A stretch of 64,000 nucleotides of DNA from Comamonas terrigena NBRC 13299 (GTDB lineage: Bacteria; Pseudomonadota; Gammaproteobacteria; Burkholderiales; Burkholderiaceae_C): contig NZ_AP019749.1 in the NCBI RefSeq assembly GCF_006740045.1, forward strand, positions 3,057,001 to 3,121,000. The letters run 5' to 3'. Position 1 is the stretch's first letter; every line of letters begins with the position of its first letter. Below, piece by piece: positions 40,587 through 49,357 of this stretch. Under the pieces are notes generated by a model. That model did no database searches. It was not told the DNA's origin and worked only from the letters and a program-made list of their open reading frames with translations. Made by a program: the position numbers and the translations under genes.

Positions 40587-41528
40587 ATGACATCTCTGAC
40601 CCGCCGCAACGGATTCAGCACATGGGGTTTGGCACTGGCCGTGCTGATGGGCAGCGGCACCATGGTGCAGGCTGCCGCACCGGCGGCAAAGTCGTCCGAG
40701 CCCGCCGTGGCCACGCTGGGCGCCATCCACATTTCTTCTGCCGAAGTCCAGCAGCTCTTGCGTGCCATGCCCGAGAGCGAGCGCGCCAAGGTCAAGAGCA
40801 ACCGCGAAGGGTTGGAGAACTGGCTGCGCCAACGCCTGGCTGGCGAGGCGGTGTTGCGCGAGGCCCAGCAAAAGAAGTGGGCAGAACGCCCGGAGGTGCG
40901 GGCACGCATTGATGCCGCCGTCAAGGACGTGACAGCCCGTGTGGTGACCAGCAGCTACCTGGAGTCGATCGTGCAGCTGCCTGCGGGCTTCCCCAGCGAT
41001 GCCGAGGTCAGCGCCGCCTACGAGCGTGCCAAGCCCCAGCTCAACATGGCGGCGACCTACCGGGTGGCGCAGATCTTTCTGCCCGTGACGCCCGATGCGG
41101 ATGCCGCCGCCATTGCAGCCGTGCGCACCAGGGCCGCCGAACTGGCCGCTCAGGCGCGTACCGGTGACTTTGCGGCATTGGCCAAAGCCCACTCGCAAGA
41201 CGCGGCCAGCGCGGCCCAGGGCGGCGAAGTTGGCAATCTGCCGCTGGCGCAGTTGTTGCCGGAAACCCGCGAAATGGTGGCCACCATGCAGCCCAACCAG
41301 ATCAGCGATCCCGTGCGCTCCACCGCCGGCTTCCATGTGCTCAAGCTGCTGGGCAGCCAGCCCGCGCGTCCGGCCACCCTGGAGGAAGCCAAGCCCATGC
41401 TGCAAGCGGCCTTGCGCGAACAGCGCCAGCAGGAACTCATCAACGCCCACCTCAGCAAGCTGGCGCCCTCTTCCAGCGTGAGCATCGACAAGGCTGCGCT
41501 GGATGCCGCGCTGCAAAAAGTCAACTGA
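40587..41528 (+). CDS. Exported PpiC-type (parvulin) peptidyl-prolyl isomerase
   Basis: A 313-residue periplasmic foldase. The start at 40587 has GAAAGG upstream and gives a signal peptide ending MVQAAA. A SurA-like N-terminal helical part (EVQQLLRAMPESERAKVK, ENWLRQRLAGEAVL) is followed by a parvulin domain at about 150-260: YRVAQIFLPVTPDAD, FAALAKAHSQDAAS, GGEVGNLPLAQLLPE and STAGFHVLKLLG. It accelerates cis-trans prolyl isomerisation or acts as a chaperone in the periplasm. It is divergent from the giant autotransporter gene and 46 bases upstream of a YbjN-type gene, so a role in that export route is possible but unproven. Confidence 0.9.
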   Translation: MTSLTRRNGFSTWGLALAVLMGSGTMVQAAAPAAKSSEPAVATLGAIHISSAEVQQLLRAMPESERAKVKSNREGLENWLRQRLAGEAVLREAQQKKWAERPEVRARIDAAVKDVTARVVTSSYLESIVQLPAGFPSDAEVSAAYERAKPQLNMAATYRVAQIFLPVTPDADAAAIAAVRTRAAELAAQARTGDFAALAKAHSQDAASAAQGGEVGNLPLAQLLPETREMVATMQPNQISDPVRSTAGFHVLKLLGSQPARPATLEEAKPMLQAALREQRQQELINAHLSKLAPSSSVSIDKAALDAALQKVN

Positions 41529-41574
41529 CCGCTTCTGCAACGCCACCATCCCCTTCACCGACAAGGAGCCGACC

Positions 41575-42084
41575 GTGAGCACCAACGAATCCACCCCAGC
41601 GACCCCACTCCCCACCGGAGAACTGCTGTTCTCGATGAACGCCGACCTGGTGGCAGAGGCCATCAAGGCATCGGGCTGCGCGGTCACGGCCGTCCACGAC
41701 AACGGCCTGGTGCGCCTGCACAGCGCCAGCCAAGGCATAGGCTTCCAGGTGATGTGGGGCAATGCGCTGCGCGAAGGCGAATATGTGGACCTGACCTTGA
41801 GCTGCCCGCTGCGGGTGCAAGGCGGCACCTTGCCCGAAGGCTTGCTGGGCGAGTGGCACCGCAGCAAGCGCTTTGTGCGCGCCTCCCAGCATGGCGACTT
41901 TGTGGTGCTGGAGATGGATGTCCTGGCCGCAGGCGGCATCACCCCACAGCATCTGGCCATGATGGTGCAGCTGTGGAGCCAGATGATGGGCCAGTTCTTC
42001 CAGCATGTGCGCACCTACGCCGCCCAGGCTGGTGCACAGCAAGCCGCCCAAAGCACACAGCAAGAGGCGACGGCGGAAGCGTGA
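41575..42084 (+). CDS. YbjN-domain protein
   Basis: A 169-residue cytoplasmic protein starting with GTG at 41575 behind an AAGGAG site. The YbjN fold is suggested by NADLVAEAIKASGCAVTAVH, FQVMWGNALREGEYVDLTLS, WHRSKRFVRASQHGDFVVLE, and the long C-terminal helix TPQHLAMMVQLWSQMMGQFF. The YbjN superfamily has a type-III-chaperone-like alpha/beta fold and lacks known catalysis. It is 46 bases after the PpiC-type gene and likely co-transcribed with it. The Gln/Ala-rich tail (AAQAGAQQAAQSTQQ) is low-complexity. The precise role is unknown. Confidence 0.82.
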   Translation: MSTNESTPATPLPTGELLFSMNADLVAEAIKASGCAVTAVHDNGLVRLHSASQGIGFQVMWGNALREGEYVDLTLSCPLRVQGGTLPEGLLGEWHRSKRFVRASQHGDFVVLEMDVLAAGGITPQHLAMMVQLWSQMMGQFFQHVRTYAAQAGAQQAAQSTQQEATAEA

Positions 42085-42378
42085 GCCCGCGCCGCCCTGG
42101 TGGGCGGCATGGCGTGCGGCCCACTACGCGGGATGTGGCCCTGTCTGCTATGGGCCGATAGTGTCTGCCCGCCCCTGCAGCGCCTACAGATCAAGGGCAG
42201 TCCCAAAGCGCTGCGGCAGTAGCCAACATTGCGCAGCACCCGCATGGCTGCACCGGAGCTTGTCCCAGGCCAAACTCATTGACCTTTGGCGGTCAGCCGC
42301 AGCTGCCATGCGGCATCCGCTGGCAACGCTGCCCGCTATTGCGGCATCATGGGCAGATCAACTTATGGAGATAAGCCC

Positions 42379-42768
42379 ATGCGCACTTCTGCCACCTTGA
42401 TTGCCATTGCGATGTCCGCCCTGGCCTCCCAAGCCGTTCTGGCGCAACCCGCACCACCGGCATCACCGGTACATGCCACGTGCGAAAGCAAGCGGGCAGA
42501 GATTGCACGCGATATCGAACATGCCAAGGCCAAGGGCCAGTCCAGCCGTGTGCGCGGCCTGGAAAAAGCGCTGCGCGAAAACCAGGAGCATTGCAGCGAC
42601 GCCAAACTTGCGCAGGAACATGCCGCCAAGATTGCCGCACAGGAGCGCAAGGTGCAAGAGCGCCAGCGCGAGCTGGACGAGGCACGGGAAAAGGGAAAAC
42701 CCAGCAAGATCGCAGACCGTGAAGCCAAGCTGGCCAAGGAAAGGGCCGAACTGGAAAAGCTGCGCTGA
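42379..42768 (+). CDS. DUF1090 periplasmic coiled-coil protein (YqjC-like)
   Basis: A 129-residue protein with a signal peptide ending AVLAQ and a mature part that is almost entirely charged helix. The DUF1090 landmarks are CESKRAEIARDIEHAKAKG, RVRGLEKALRENQEHC, and repeats of KVQERQRELDEA / KIADREAKLAKERAELEKL. The two cysteines of the mature part are conserved in the family. GGAG lies about 9 bases before the start. The function of this stress-associated family is not known. Confidence 0.88.
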   Translation: MRTSATLIAIAMSALASQAVLAQPAPPASPVHATCESKRAEIARDIEHAKAKGQSSRVRGLEKALRENQEHCSDAKLAQEHAAKIAAQERKVQERQRELDEAREKGKPSKIADREAKLAKERAELEKLR

Positions 42769-42977
42769 GAGACCTCTAAATAGGAGGCGCATCGAGTGCG
42801 TGGGCCTACATGATTGCTTCTTATTGAATTCCTAAAACAACATCAGTGAGCTCGCTGACCACCTCCTGTGCTTAAAGGGTAAGGACAGGGCATCTATCCG
42901 ACCGGAGGCTTATTTTTTTGCCCGTCTTTAGGCAAGCTGCGGCTAAAAGAAGTTTTCATCCTCCGGGAGGCTTGCAT

Positions 42978-43958
42978 ATGTGGAAACTTGGTCGGCTCCG
43001 CGCAGCAGGCGCGTTAGGCTTTGCCGTTGTTCTTACTTCGGGCTGCGCAAGTTTCCGCTGGCCATGGGAACCACCGCCACCACCCGGCTGCGAAGTTAAC
43101 TATGTCAAGGGCGCAGAGTGGAACCTTGGCGGTTTGAAATTACCCATCAATGCTTATGGACTGGGAACGGTGGAAGTCGCGAATATTAAGTACACCGGTC
43201 CCCAGGCACAAACACTGTCTGACTCAGTGTCCGCGATGGACCAGGGCCGGCGAGGTCTGTGCACCATCATCGCCAGCCGAGCTTTCGAGACGATGTCTGA
43301 AAAGTATCGTGCGGAAAAGTTTGACGCCATGCTGGCCATCAACCGACTCATCGTCTCTTATGGCATTGACCTCTCGAAAGTCCAGACGGTGGAGGCAGGG
43401 TTGGCCCTGGCAAAAAGCACCAAAGAGAAGGCCGATGTGATAGTGCCACCAGAAACGTTCCCCCCACAATCAGAAACGGAGAAGTCATCGCACAAAGTTA
43501 CAGGCTTGGTCGATGCCGTTGCCCGTAAAGATGTGGCGATCCTGCAATCGGACGTCAAAGTCCTCTATGCAGACGTCAAGGCACTGACGGCGTCAGGGCA
43601 GGTTCGCTTGCAGGTCCAACCCTTTGAACCTGGTGGATCAGCGCTACTTGCCGAGCAGCGTTCAGCGTTAGTCAACGACTTCCGCGACGCTCTTGCTCGC
43701 GTCCCGGCCGGGCGCACACCCAGCGTGCTGCTTATCGGTTATGCCGACGGGCAAGGGGCCGCGGACTACAACGTCGCCTTGGCCTTGCGTCGCGCTGAAA
43801 CTGTCGCAGACCTCCTAAGACGACTGGACTTTGGCCGCAAGTTCCACACCGAAGTCACCAGTGGAGGAATCTCCAAAAGTACCCCCACCGACCAAGCGCG
43901 TCGGGTCGAAATTGTGGTTTCGCGCACGGCAGCGCCAGCGGGTCTGGCTGAAGGCTAG
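42978..43958 (+). CDS. OmpA-like lipoprotein
   Basis: A 326-residue protein. GGGAGG precedes the start at 42978. The signal peptide ends LTSGCAS, so the mature Cys is lipidated. Proline-rich PWEPPPPPG follows. The C-terminal third is an OmpA/MotB-type peptidoglycan-binding domain: VQPFEPGGSALLAEQR, SVLLIGYADGQGAADYN, ALALRRAETVADLLRR and DQARRVEIVVS. The middle region (residues about 40-200) is not recognised. Its base composition looks AT-richer than its neighbours, and it is followed by palindromes, which hints at a separate origin. It may anchor the outer membrane to peptidoglycan. Confidence 0.85.
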   Translation: MWKLGRLRAAGALGFAVVLTSGCASFRWPWEPPPPPGCEVNYVKGAEWNLGGLKLPINAYGLGTVEVANIKYTGPQAQTLSDSVSAMDQGRRGLCTIIASRAFETMSEKYRAEKFDAMLAINRLIVSYGIDLSKVQTVEAGLALAKSTKEKADVIVPPETFPPQSETEKSSHKVTGLVDAVARKDVAILQSDVKVLYADVKALTASGQVRLQVQPFEPGGSALLAEQRSALVNDFRDALARVPAGRTPSVLLIGYADGQGAADYNVALALRRAETVADLLRRLDFGRKFHTEVTSGGISKSTPTDQARRVEIVVSRTAAPAGLAEG

Positions 43959-43967
43959 CTTCGCCCG

Positions 43968-43982
43968 CTGTGATGAGTCATC
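43968..43982. repeat. Perfect 15-base palindrome
   Basis: GTGATGA-G-TCATCAC lies just after the OmpA-like gene. The loop of one base makes a terminator unlikely; it looks like a dyad protein site. Confidence 0.5.
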
Positions 43983-44168
43983 ACTTTGAGTTTGCACAGC
44001 ATGAAATAGTTACTCGCACGACTTGAATCGTGAAATACGTACGACCACAGGCACACAGTCTGGCTGGTGAAACAGCCTTACACCAATAGACCAGGCTACA
44101 AAACTGGACCGGAGATAGGACACCGCCCCTGCCTCCATTGCCCGCTCGGAACCCAGTCTTGATCAGTC

Positions 44169-45107
44169 TTAAGCTGGCCGGCGCCCCCAGTTCATCACCG
44201 CGGTCCCCGCCACTGCCATGGCCCCGCCCAGCAGCATGGAGGCATCGACGGATTCGCCCAGCAGCAGCGCGGAAATCACCACACCGATCACCGGCACCAG
44301 GGTGATGTAGCCGGAGGCTGCGCCGGCGCCCAGGGCTTTGACGCCGTCGAAATACCAGGCATATGCCAGGGCCGTGGCGCCCCAGGACAGGAACAGCAGC
44401 GCACCCCAGGCGGTGCCATTGCTGTGCACGGCGGCCTGCAGGCCGGCCGGGCCTTCCACCACCAGACTGGCCACCAGCAGCAGCACCGCGCCGATGGTGC
44501 TGGTGACGGCGGTGGTAGACAGCGCGTCCACCCCGGTCAGCATCACCCGGCCCAGCAGGGTGTAGGCCACCCAGCAGGCCACGCAGCCCAGAATCAGCAG
44601 CTCACCCAGGCCCACGCTGCCGTGCAGGATGTCCTGCGGCCGCCCGTGCGAGATGACCACCACTGCGCCCGCAGCCGCCAGCAGCATGCCCAGGGCAATG
44701 GTGCGGTTCAGCCTCTCCTTGAAGATCCGGACCGCCAGCAGCAAGGTGACCACCGGGTTGAGCGTGATCACCAGCGCCGCCTTGCCGGCCGGCAGGTACT
44801 GCAGACCGGACAGGAAGAAAGCCGCATAGCCGAACACGCCGGTGGCACCGGCGGCCACCATGCCCAGCCAGCGCTGCGCGCTCCATTGCCGCAGCTGGGC
44901 AAAGCCGCCGGCGTAGTACATCCACGGCAGCAGCACCAGCGCTGCCAGCACAAAGCGCAGGCAGGCCCCCGCCAGCGGCGGCATGTTCTGCGCAATCACC
45001 CGGCCCGCCGGCCATGAAGCCCCCCACAAGACCGCCATGCCCAACAGGCGCAGATGGGGGCCGAATACCGCTTGCTTGTTCTCTCGCATACCACTTTGCA
45101 TTTCCAT
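44169..45107 (-). CDS. EamA/DMT-family transporter
   Basis: A protein of up to 312 residues with ten hydrophobic segments in two EamA halves. The first half opens HLRLLGMAVLWGASWPAGRV and includes GYAAFFLSGLQYLPAGKAAL. The second begins near GELLILGCVACWVAYTLLG and contains ATALAYAWYFDGVKALGA and the closing PVIGVVISALLLGE. Such inner-membrane exporters move amino acids, nucleobases or metabolites; the substrate is not visible. Starts at 45107, 45101 and 45089 are all possible. It lies downstream of the LysR gene on the same strand, separated by 211 bases. Confidence 0.92.
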   Translation of the reverse strand: MEMQSGMRENKQAVFGPHLRLLGMAVLWGASWPAGRVIAQNMPPLAGACLRFVLAALVLLPWMYYAGGFAQLRQWSAQRWLGMVAAGATGVFGYAAFFLSGLQYLPAGKAALVITLNPVVTLLLAVRIFKERLNRTIALGMLLAAAGAVVVISHGRPQDILHGSVGLGELLILGCVACWVAYTLLGRVMLTGVDALSTTAVTSTIGAVLLLVASLVVEGPAGLQAAVHSNGTAWGALLFLSWGATALAYAWYFDGVKALGAGAASGYITLVPVIGVVISALLLGESVDASMLLGGAMAVAGTAVMNWGRRPA

Positions 45108-45280
45108 GGCGCCGCACTATGCACCATGCAGACCGGGGTTGCAGGCCATGGGCCCATGGCCCGCGACCTGCCGGCAGGTGCGTGCGGCAGGCCTGAGCAC
45201 GGCTCTGCCATCGATGCCGGTCGGGTCGTGGCGCCCTCTCCGACCGTTGCCGTGTGCGTATGCCTATGCGACCCACTGCC

Positions 45281-45320
45281 AGCGGGTCAGCGGGTCAGCG
45301 GGTCAGCGGGTCAGCGGGTC
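45281..45320 (+). repeat. Five tandem copies of an 8-bp unit
   Basis: AGCGGGTC is repeated five times without error and abuts the stop codon of the LysR gene (TGA on the minus strand is part of the repeat edge). It is a short-sequence repeat prone to slippage, but copy-number change would not alter the LysR protein because the stop is at the proximal edge. Confidence 0.93.
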
Positions 45321-46263
45321 AGGAAAGTGTGCCGTTTTGCTGTGCCACCAGGCACTCCACCAGCGCACGCACCTTGGCCGGGCGAAAGCGCGCGGGCGGA
45401 AACACCGCGTGGATGCCGCCCTGGGGCAAGGTCCAGCCGGGCAGCACCTGCACCAGGCTGCCCGCGGCCACGTCCTCGGCGATGGCGTAGTCCGGCAGCA
45501 CCGACAGGCCGGCGCCGGCCAGCACTGCGGCGCGCACGGCCAGCGTGGCATCCAGCCGCATGACGGGCTGCCACTGCACGGTGTGGGGCGCAGCCGATGG
45601 CGCGGCCTGCGCACTGGTGAACTGCCAGCGCCCCGGTTCGCGCAATGCGGTGTTGGCCACAAAGGGCAACGCCGCCAGGTCCTGCGGGCCGGTCAAACGG
45701 TCCAGCTGCGGCTGCCACCGGGGTGCGGCCACCAGCAGTTGGCGAAAGCTGCCAATCTGCCGTGCCTGCAGCTGCAGATCGGTGAGCCAGCCGACGCGGA
45801 TGGCCAGCTCCACATCGCCGGCCATCAGGTCGTGGGTCTGGTCGCTGAAACGGGCATCCACCTGACACTGCGGGTAGCGTGCGGCAAATGTGGCCAGGGC
45901 CGGCACCACCACGCTGATGCCATAGTCAAACGGAGCCGTCAGCCGCAGGGGACCGGCAATCTCAACCGCCGAGTCGGCCAGTTCGCTGAAGGCGTTTTCT
46001 GCATCGGCCAGGATGGCGGCGCAGCGCTGGTAGAAGGCCTGGCCCGCTGCCGTGGGCTGTACCTTGCGGGTGCTGCGCACCAGCAAGCTGCTGTGGAATT
46101 CGCGCTCCAGCCGGGCCACCTGCTGGCTGACCACGGCCTTGGTGATGCCCAGGCGTTCGGCAGCGGCGGTGAAGGAGCCGGTTTCCACCACGGCCGCGAA
46201 GTAGGCCAGGCGCTTGAGGTGGTTCCAGCCGCCGGGCATGGCTTGATTGTTTGCTTCAGACAT
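45319..46263 (-). CDS. LysR-family transcriptional regulator
   Basis: A 314-residue LysR regulator. The winged helix-turn-helix is in residues 15-75: HLKRLAYFAAVVETGSFTAA, AERLGITKAVVSQQVARLE, and LLVRSTRKVQPT. The effector domain starts around LRLTAPFDYGISVVVPALA and contains VELAIRVGWL and AGAGLSVLPDYAIAEDV. It is divergent from the Tat-exported metallo-beta-lactamase-fold gene, with 163 bases between, so that gene is its probable target. The coinducer is unknown. Confidence 0.95.
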   Translation of the reverse strand: MSEANNQAMPGGWNHLKRLAYFAAVVETGSFTAAAERLGITKAVVSQQVARLEREFHSSLLVRSTRKVQPTAAGQAFYQRCAAILADAENAFSELADSAVEIAGPLRLTAPFDYGISVVVPALATFAARYPQCQVDARFSDQTHDLMAGDVELAIRVGWLTDLQLQARQIGSFRQLLVAAPRWQPQLDRLTGPQDLAALPFVANTALREPGRWQFTSAQAAPSAAPHTVQWQPVMRLDATLAVRAAVLAGAGLSVLPDYAIAEDVAAGSLVQVLPGWTLPQGGIHAVFPPARFRPAKVRALVECLVAQQNGTLS

Positions 46264-46426
46264 ACAAAGTGTTTGCTTCGTGTGTATTTTTCAATCAATG
46301 CAGTCTACCTACCATGCAGGCATTGCACCACCCCGCATGGGTTGCAGACGCAGCGCTCCCCGGCACACCCGCTGGCAAACCTTGCCCGCGCTGCCGCACC
46401 CATGCCCTACCACCGAGGAGTTGAAG

Positions 46427-47344
46427 ATGAGCACACGCCGCCACTTTGTTCGCACTGCTGGCCTGGCCGGCATGGCCACCGCCTGGGCCGCCACCGGCGC
46501 AGCCGCCTGGGCCGCCGCACCCCGTGCATCCGGCGCACCGCTGCGCTGGCAGCACTTTCCGGCCAATGAACAGGGCTTTTCCCGGGCCCCGGTGCTGCTG
46601 ACAGGCGCACGCGATGCCGTGCTGATCGATGGCGGCTTCACCCTGTCGGACGGGCGGGCGCTGGCCGATGCCATCCGCGCCACCGGCAAACGGCTGACCA
46701 CCATCTACATCAGCCAGAGCGATCCGGACTACTACTTCAGCCTGGCACCCGTGCGTGCGGCCTTTCCGCAGGCCAGGGTGCTGGCCGCCTCCGACACCTT
46801 GCGTGCCATCCACGGCAATGTGGAGAAAAAACTGGCCACCTGGGGCCCGCAGCTCAAGGACAACGGCCCGCAGAAGCTGGCCGATGTGGTGATGCCCGAA
46901 GCGTTTGATGGCCCGGCGCTGACCCTGGAAGGCCAGCGCATCGAGGTCGTGCCGGCCGAAGGCCTGCCCAACCGCCGCTATCTGTGGGTGCCGTCGCTGC
47001 AGGCCATTTTCGGTGGGGTGATGGTGTTCTCCGGCCTGCATGTGTGGACGGCCGACACCCCGACCCCGGGTGCCCGCAGCGCCTGGGCCCACACGCTGGA
47101 CCGCATGCTGGAGTGCCAGCCTGCCGTGGTGGTGCCGGGCCACATGGCCGCCGGCGCACCGCTGGGCGCCGCAGCGCTGGCCTACACCCGCGACTATCTG
47201 CGCCACTTCGAGCGCGAAGCCGCCAAGGCCGCCGACAGCAAGGCCCTGATTGCCGCCATGACGCAGCTGTACCCGCAAGCAGGCTCGCCCATGTCGCTGG
47301 AACTGGGGGCCAAGGTGGCCAAGGGCGAAATGCAGTGGGGGTGA
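46427..47344 (+). CDS. Exported metallo-beta-lactamase-fold protein with altered metal site
   Basis: A 305-residue protein. GAGGAG precedes the start at 46427. The N-terminus is a twin-arginine signal (STRRHFVRTAGLAGMA) with cleavage near AAWAA. The fold is recognisable from VLLTGARDAVLIDGGFT, RLTTIYISQSDPDYYFSL, AIFGGVMVFSGLHVW and AVVVPGHMAAG. The usual metal motif HxHxDH is replaced by QSDPDY: only the Asp remains, while the later PGH is kept. It may bind a different metal set, be a lactonase-like variant, or be catalytically dead. Homologues with this altered motif probably exist, as the surrounding sequence is well ordered. Likely controlled by the divergent LysR. Confidence 0.85.
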   Translation: MSTRRHFVRTAGLAGMATAWAATGAAAWAAAPRASGAPLRWQHFPANEQGFSRAPVLLTGARDAVLIDGGFTLSDGRALADAIRATGKRLTTIYISQSDPDYYFSLAPVRAAFPQARVLAASDTLRAIHGNVEKKLATWGPQLKDNGPQKLADVVMPEAFDGPALTLEGQRIEVVPAEGLPNRRYLWVPSLQAIFGGVMVFSGLHVWTADTPTPGARSAWAHTLDRMLECQPAVVVPGHMAAGAPLGAAALAYTRDYLRHFEREAAKAADSKALIAAMTQLYPQAGSPMSLELGAKVAKGEMQWG

Positions 47345-47535
47345 TGCAGAGCGGGTTGATGCAGACCGAAACGCGGCCGTCGCAGCGGCCATGACGGCAA
47401 GGACAGCGCGACTTGCTGCGAAAGCTGCGGCAGCGCCGCCGAGGTTCAGCCGTTCAGCCCGCCGCTGCGCGCCCGGTCATGCAACCGGCACGGGTGGGTG
47501 CGCAGCGGCGCGCGGCGCCCGCCGAGTTCCGCTGC

Positions 47536-48027
47536 TCACGCCTCCCGCCCAACCACCAGCCCACCTTCGGGCAGCGGCAGTGCCGTCTTGTAGCGCACCT
47601 GCTTGAGGGCAAAGCTGGAGCGGATATTGGCCACGCCGGGCGTGGTGGTCAGGTTGAGGATGAAAACCTCCAGCGCCTTGATGTCCGGCACCAGCACGCG
47701 CAGCAGGTAGTCGGCGTCGCCCGTCATCAGATAGCACTCCATCACCTCGGGGCGCTCGGCGATGGTGGCTTCAAAGTGCTGGAGCGCTCCCTGCACCTGG
47801 CGCTCCAGCGTGACGTGGATGAACACGTTCAGGTGCAGGCCCAGCAGGTCCGGGTCCAGCAAGGTGACCTGCTGGCGGATCAGGCCCATCTCTTCCATGG
47901 CCTTGACCCGGTTGTAGCAGGGCGTGGGCGACAGGTGCACGGCCTTGGCCAGCTCGGCGTTCGTGGTGCGCGCATCGGCCTGCAGCGCATTGAGGATACC
48001 GATGTCGATGCGGTCCAGCTTCTTCAT
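47536..48027 (-). CDS. Lrp/AsnC-family regulator
   Basis: A 163-residue feast/famine regulator. The N-terminal HTH is [19 protein letters not shown] with [18 protein letters not shown]. The C-terminal RAM domain has [29 protein letters not shown] and [18 protein letters not shown], ending in the family's usual YKTALPL. It binds DNA as a dimer or octamer and responds to amino acids. It is divergent from an EamA exporter gene with a 245-base shared region; regulation of that exporter by an amino acid is the natural reading, inferred from context. Confidence 0.95.
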   Translation of the reverse strand: MKKLDRIDIGILNALQADARTTNAELAKAVHLSPTPCYNRVKAMEEMGLIRQQVTLLDPDLLGLHLNVFIHVTLERQVQGALQHFEATIAERPEVMECYLMTGDADYLLRVLVPDIKALEVFILNLTTTPGVANIRSSFALKQVRYKTALPLPEGGLVVGREA

Positions 48028-48272
48028 GGGATAAAAATTCTCAGCTTCCGGTAAAGACCAGAATTATTCACCTGCTTGCGCCACATTCTGCAGTGAATGC
48101 AGAAACAAAATCTGGGCCTACGTGCGCAGAATTCCGGGTTTTCCCGTGGTGCGTGGTGCACCGCGTTCCCCTCCCGCCCTGCGGCGCTGCTGCGGCGCAC
48201 CACGACAGGGGAAACCGTCGTACCACGCACACCGGACCCCGGTTTTCCGCTTCCGTCTTTTGCGTCCGCTGC

Positions 48273-49298
48273 ATGTCGTCCCGCCCTTCTGGTCTTGCTT
48301 CCGGCACCCCGTCTGCCACGCTCTCCGCCGCCTCCCATCTGCCTGCCGCGCGGCACTTCGCGCTGCCCACCGCCTGGAAAAGCCATGCCGGCCTGCTCAC
48401 GCTGCTGGCGGCGATCGCCATCTGGGGTTGCAACTGGCCGGTGATGAAGGCCGGGCTGAACCATGTGACGCCCATCTGGTTCTCGGCGCTGCGCTTTGCC
48501 ACCGGCGGGCTGTGCCTGTTCGCCATCCAGATTGCCGGCGGCACCCTCAAGCTACCCACCCGGCGCGACTGGCCGCTGCTGGCCAGCATCGGACTGCTGC
48601 AGATGATGGCATTCACCGTGCTGGGCGCCATCGCCATGACGCAGGTGCCTGCAGGTCGTTCGGCCGTGCTGGCCTACACCACACCGCTGTGGGTCACACC
48701 GATCGCCGTGCTGGTGTTCGGCGAGCGCCTGTCGCGCCTGCAGACCACCGGCCTGCTGCTGGGCCTGCTGGGCCTGATGGTGCTGTTCAATCCGCTGGCC
48801 ATGGACTGGAGCGACAGCGCCGGCGTGCAAGCCAATCTGATGCTGATGGGTGCCTCCTTCCTGTGGGGCATGACCATCCTGCACCTGCGCTATTACAAGG
48901 GTGACTCCAGCGCCTACCAGCTGGCCCCCTGGCAGATGCTGCTGGCCACGGTGCCGCTGCTGGCACTGGCCTATGCGGTGGAAGGCCCGTTCACCGGCGA
49001 CGGCAGCTGGGCGTTGTGGGAAATCGTGCTGTATGTGGGCCCGGTGGCCACGGCGTTCTGCTTTTGCGCGGTGAACGCAGCCAGCATGCATTTGTCGGCC
49101 ACGCGCATGTCCACCGCCATGCTGGGCGTGCCGCTGATCGGGCTGCTGGCGTCCACCTGGTTTCTGGGTGAAAGCCTGAGCCTGTCACTGGTGCTGGGCG
49201 GTCTGGGGATTGTGGGCGGCATTGCCGTGGTCAGCCTGGGCGCACGCCGCGCGGTGGCGCCGGTCGGCACACCCGCAGGCAAGGCCACACTACGCTAA
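48273..49298 (+). CDS. EamA/DMT-family transporter
   Basis: A 341-residue inner-membrane exporter with ten hydrophobic segments. The first EamA half starts GLLTLLAAIAIWGCNWPVMK and includes IGLLQMMAFTVLGAIAM. The second half starts GVQANLMLMGASFLWGMTIL and ends LIGLLASTWFLGESLSLSLV. The start at 48273 leaves a 45-residue cytoplasmic tail; no clear ribosome site decides it, and a later start is possible. Its neighbour is a divergent Lrp-type regulator, an arrangement typical of amino-acid exporters. Confidence 0.92.
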   Translation: MSSRPSGLASGTPSATLSAASHLPAARHFALPTAWKSHAGLLTLLAAIAIWGCNWPVMKAGLNHVTPIWFSALRFATGGLCLFAIQIAGGTLKLPTRRDWPLLASIGLLQMMAFTVLGAIAMTQVPAGRSAVLAYTTPLWVTPIAVLVFGERLSRLQTTGLLLGLLGLMVLFNPLAMDWSDSAGVQANLMLMGASFLWGMTILHLRYYKGDSSAYQLAPWQMLLATVPLLALAYAVEGPFTGDGSWALWEIVLYVGPVATAFCFCAVNAASMHLSATRMSTAMLGVPLIGLLASTWFLGESLSLSLVLGGLGIVGGIAVVSLGARRAVAPVGTPAGKATLR

Positions 49299-49357
49299 GC
49301 CAAGGGGCAGTGGCCACAGAACCGTGGCCCCCTCTTCTCCTCCCGAATCTTCTCCCC

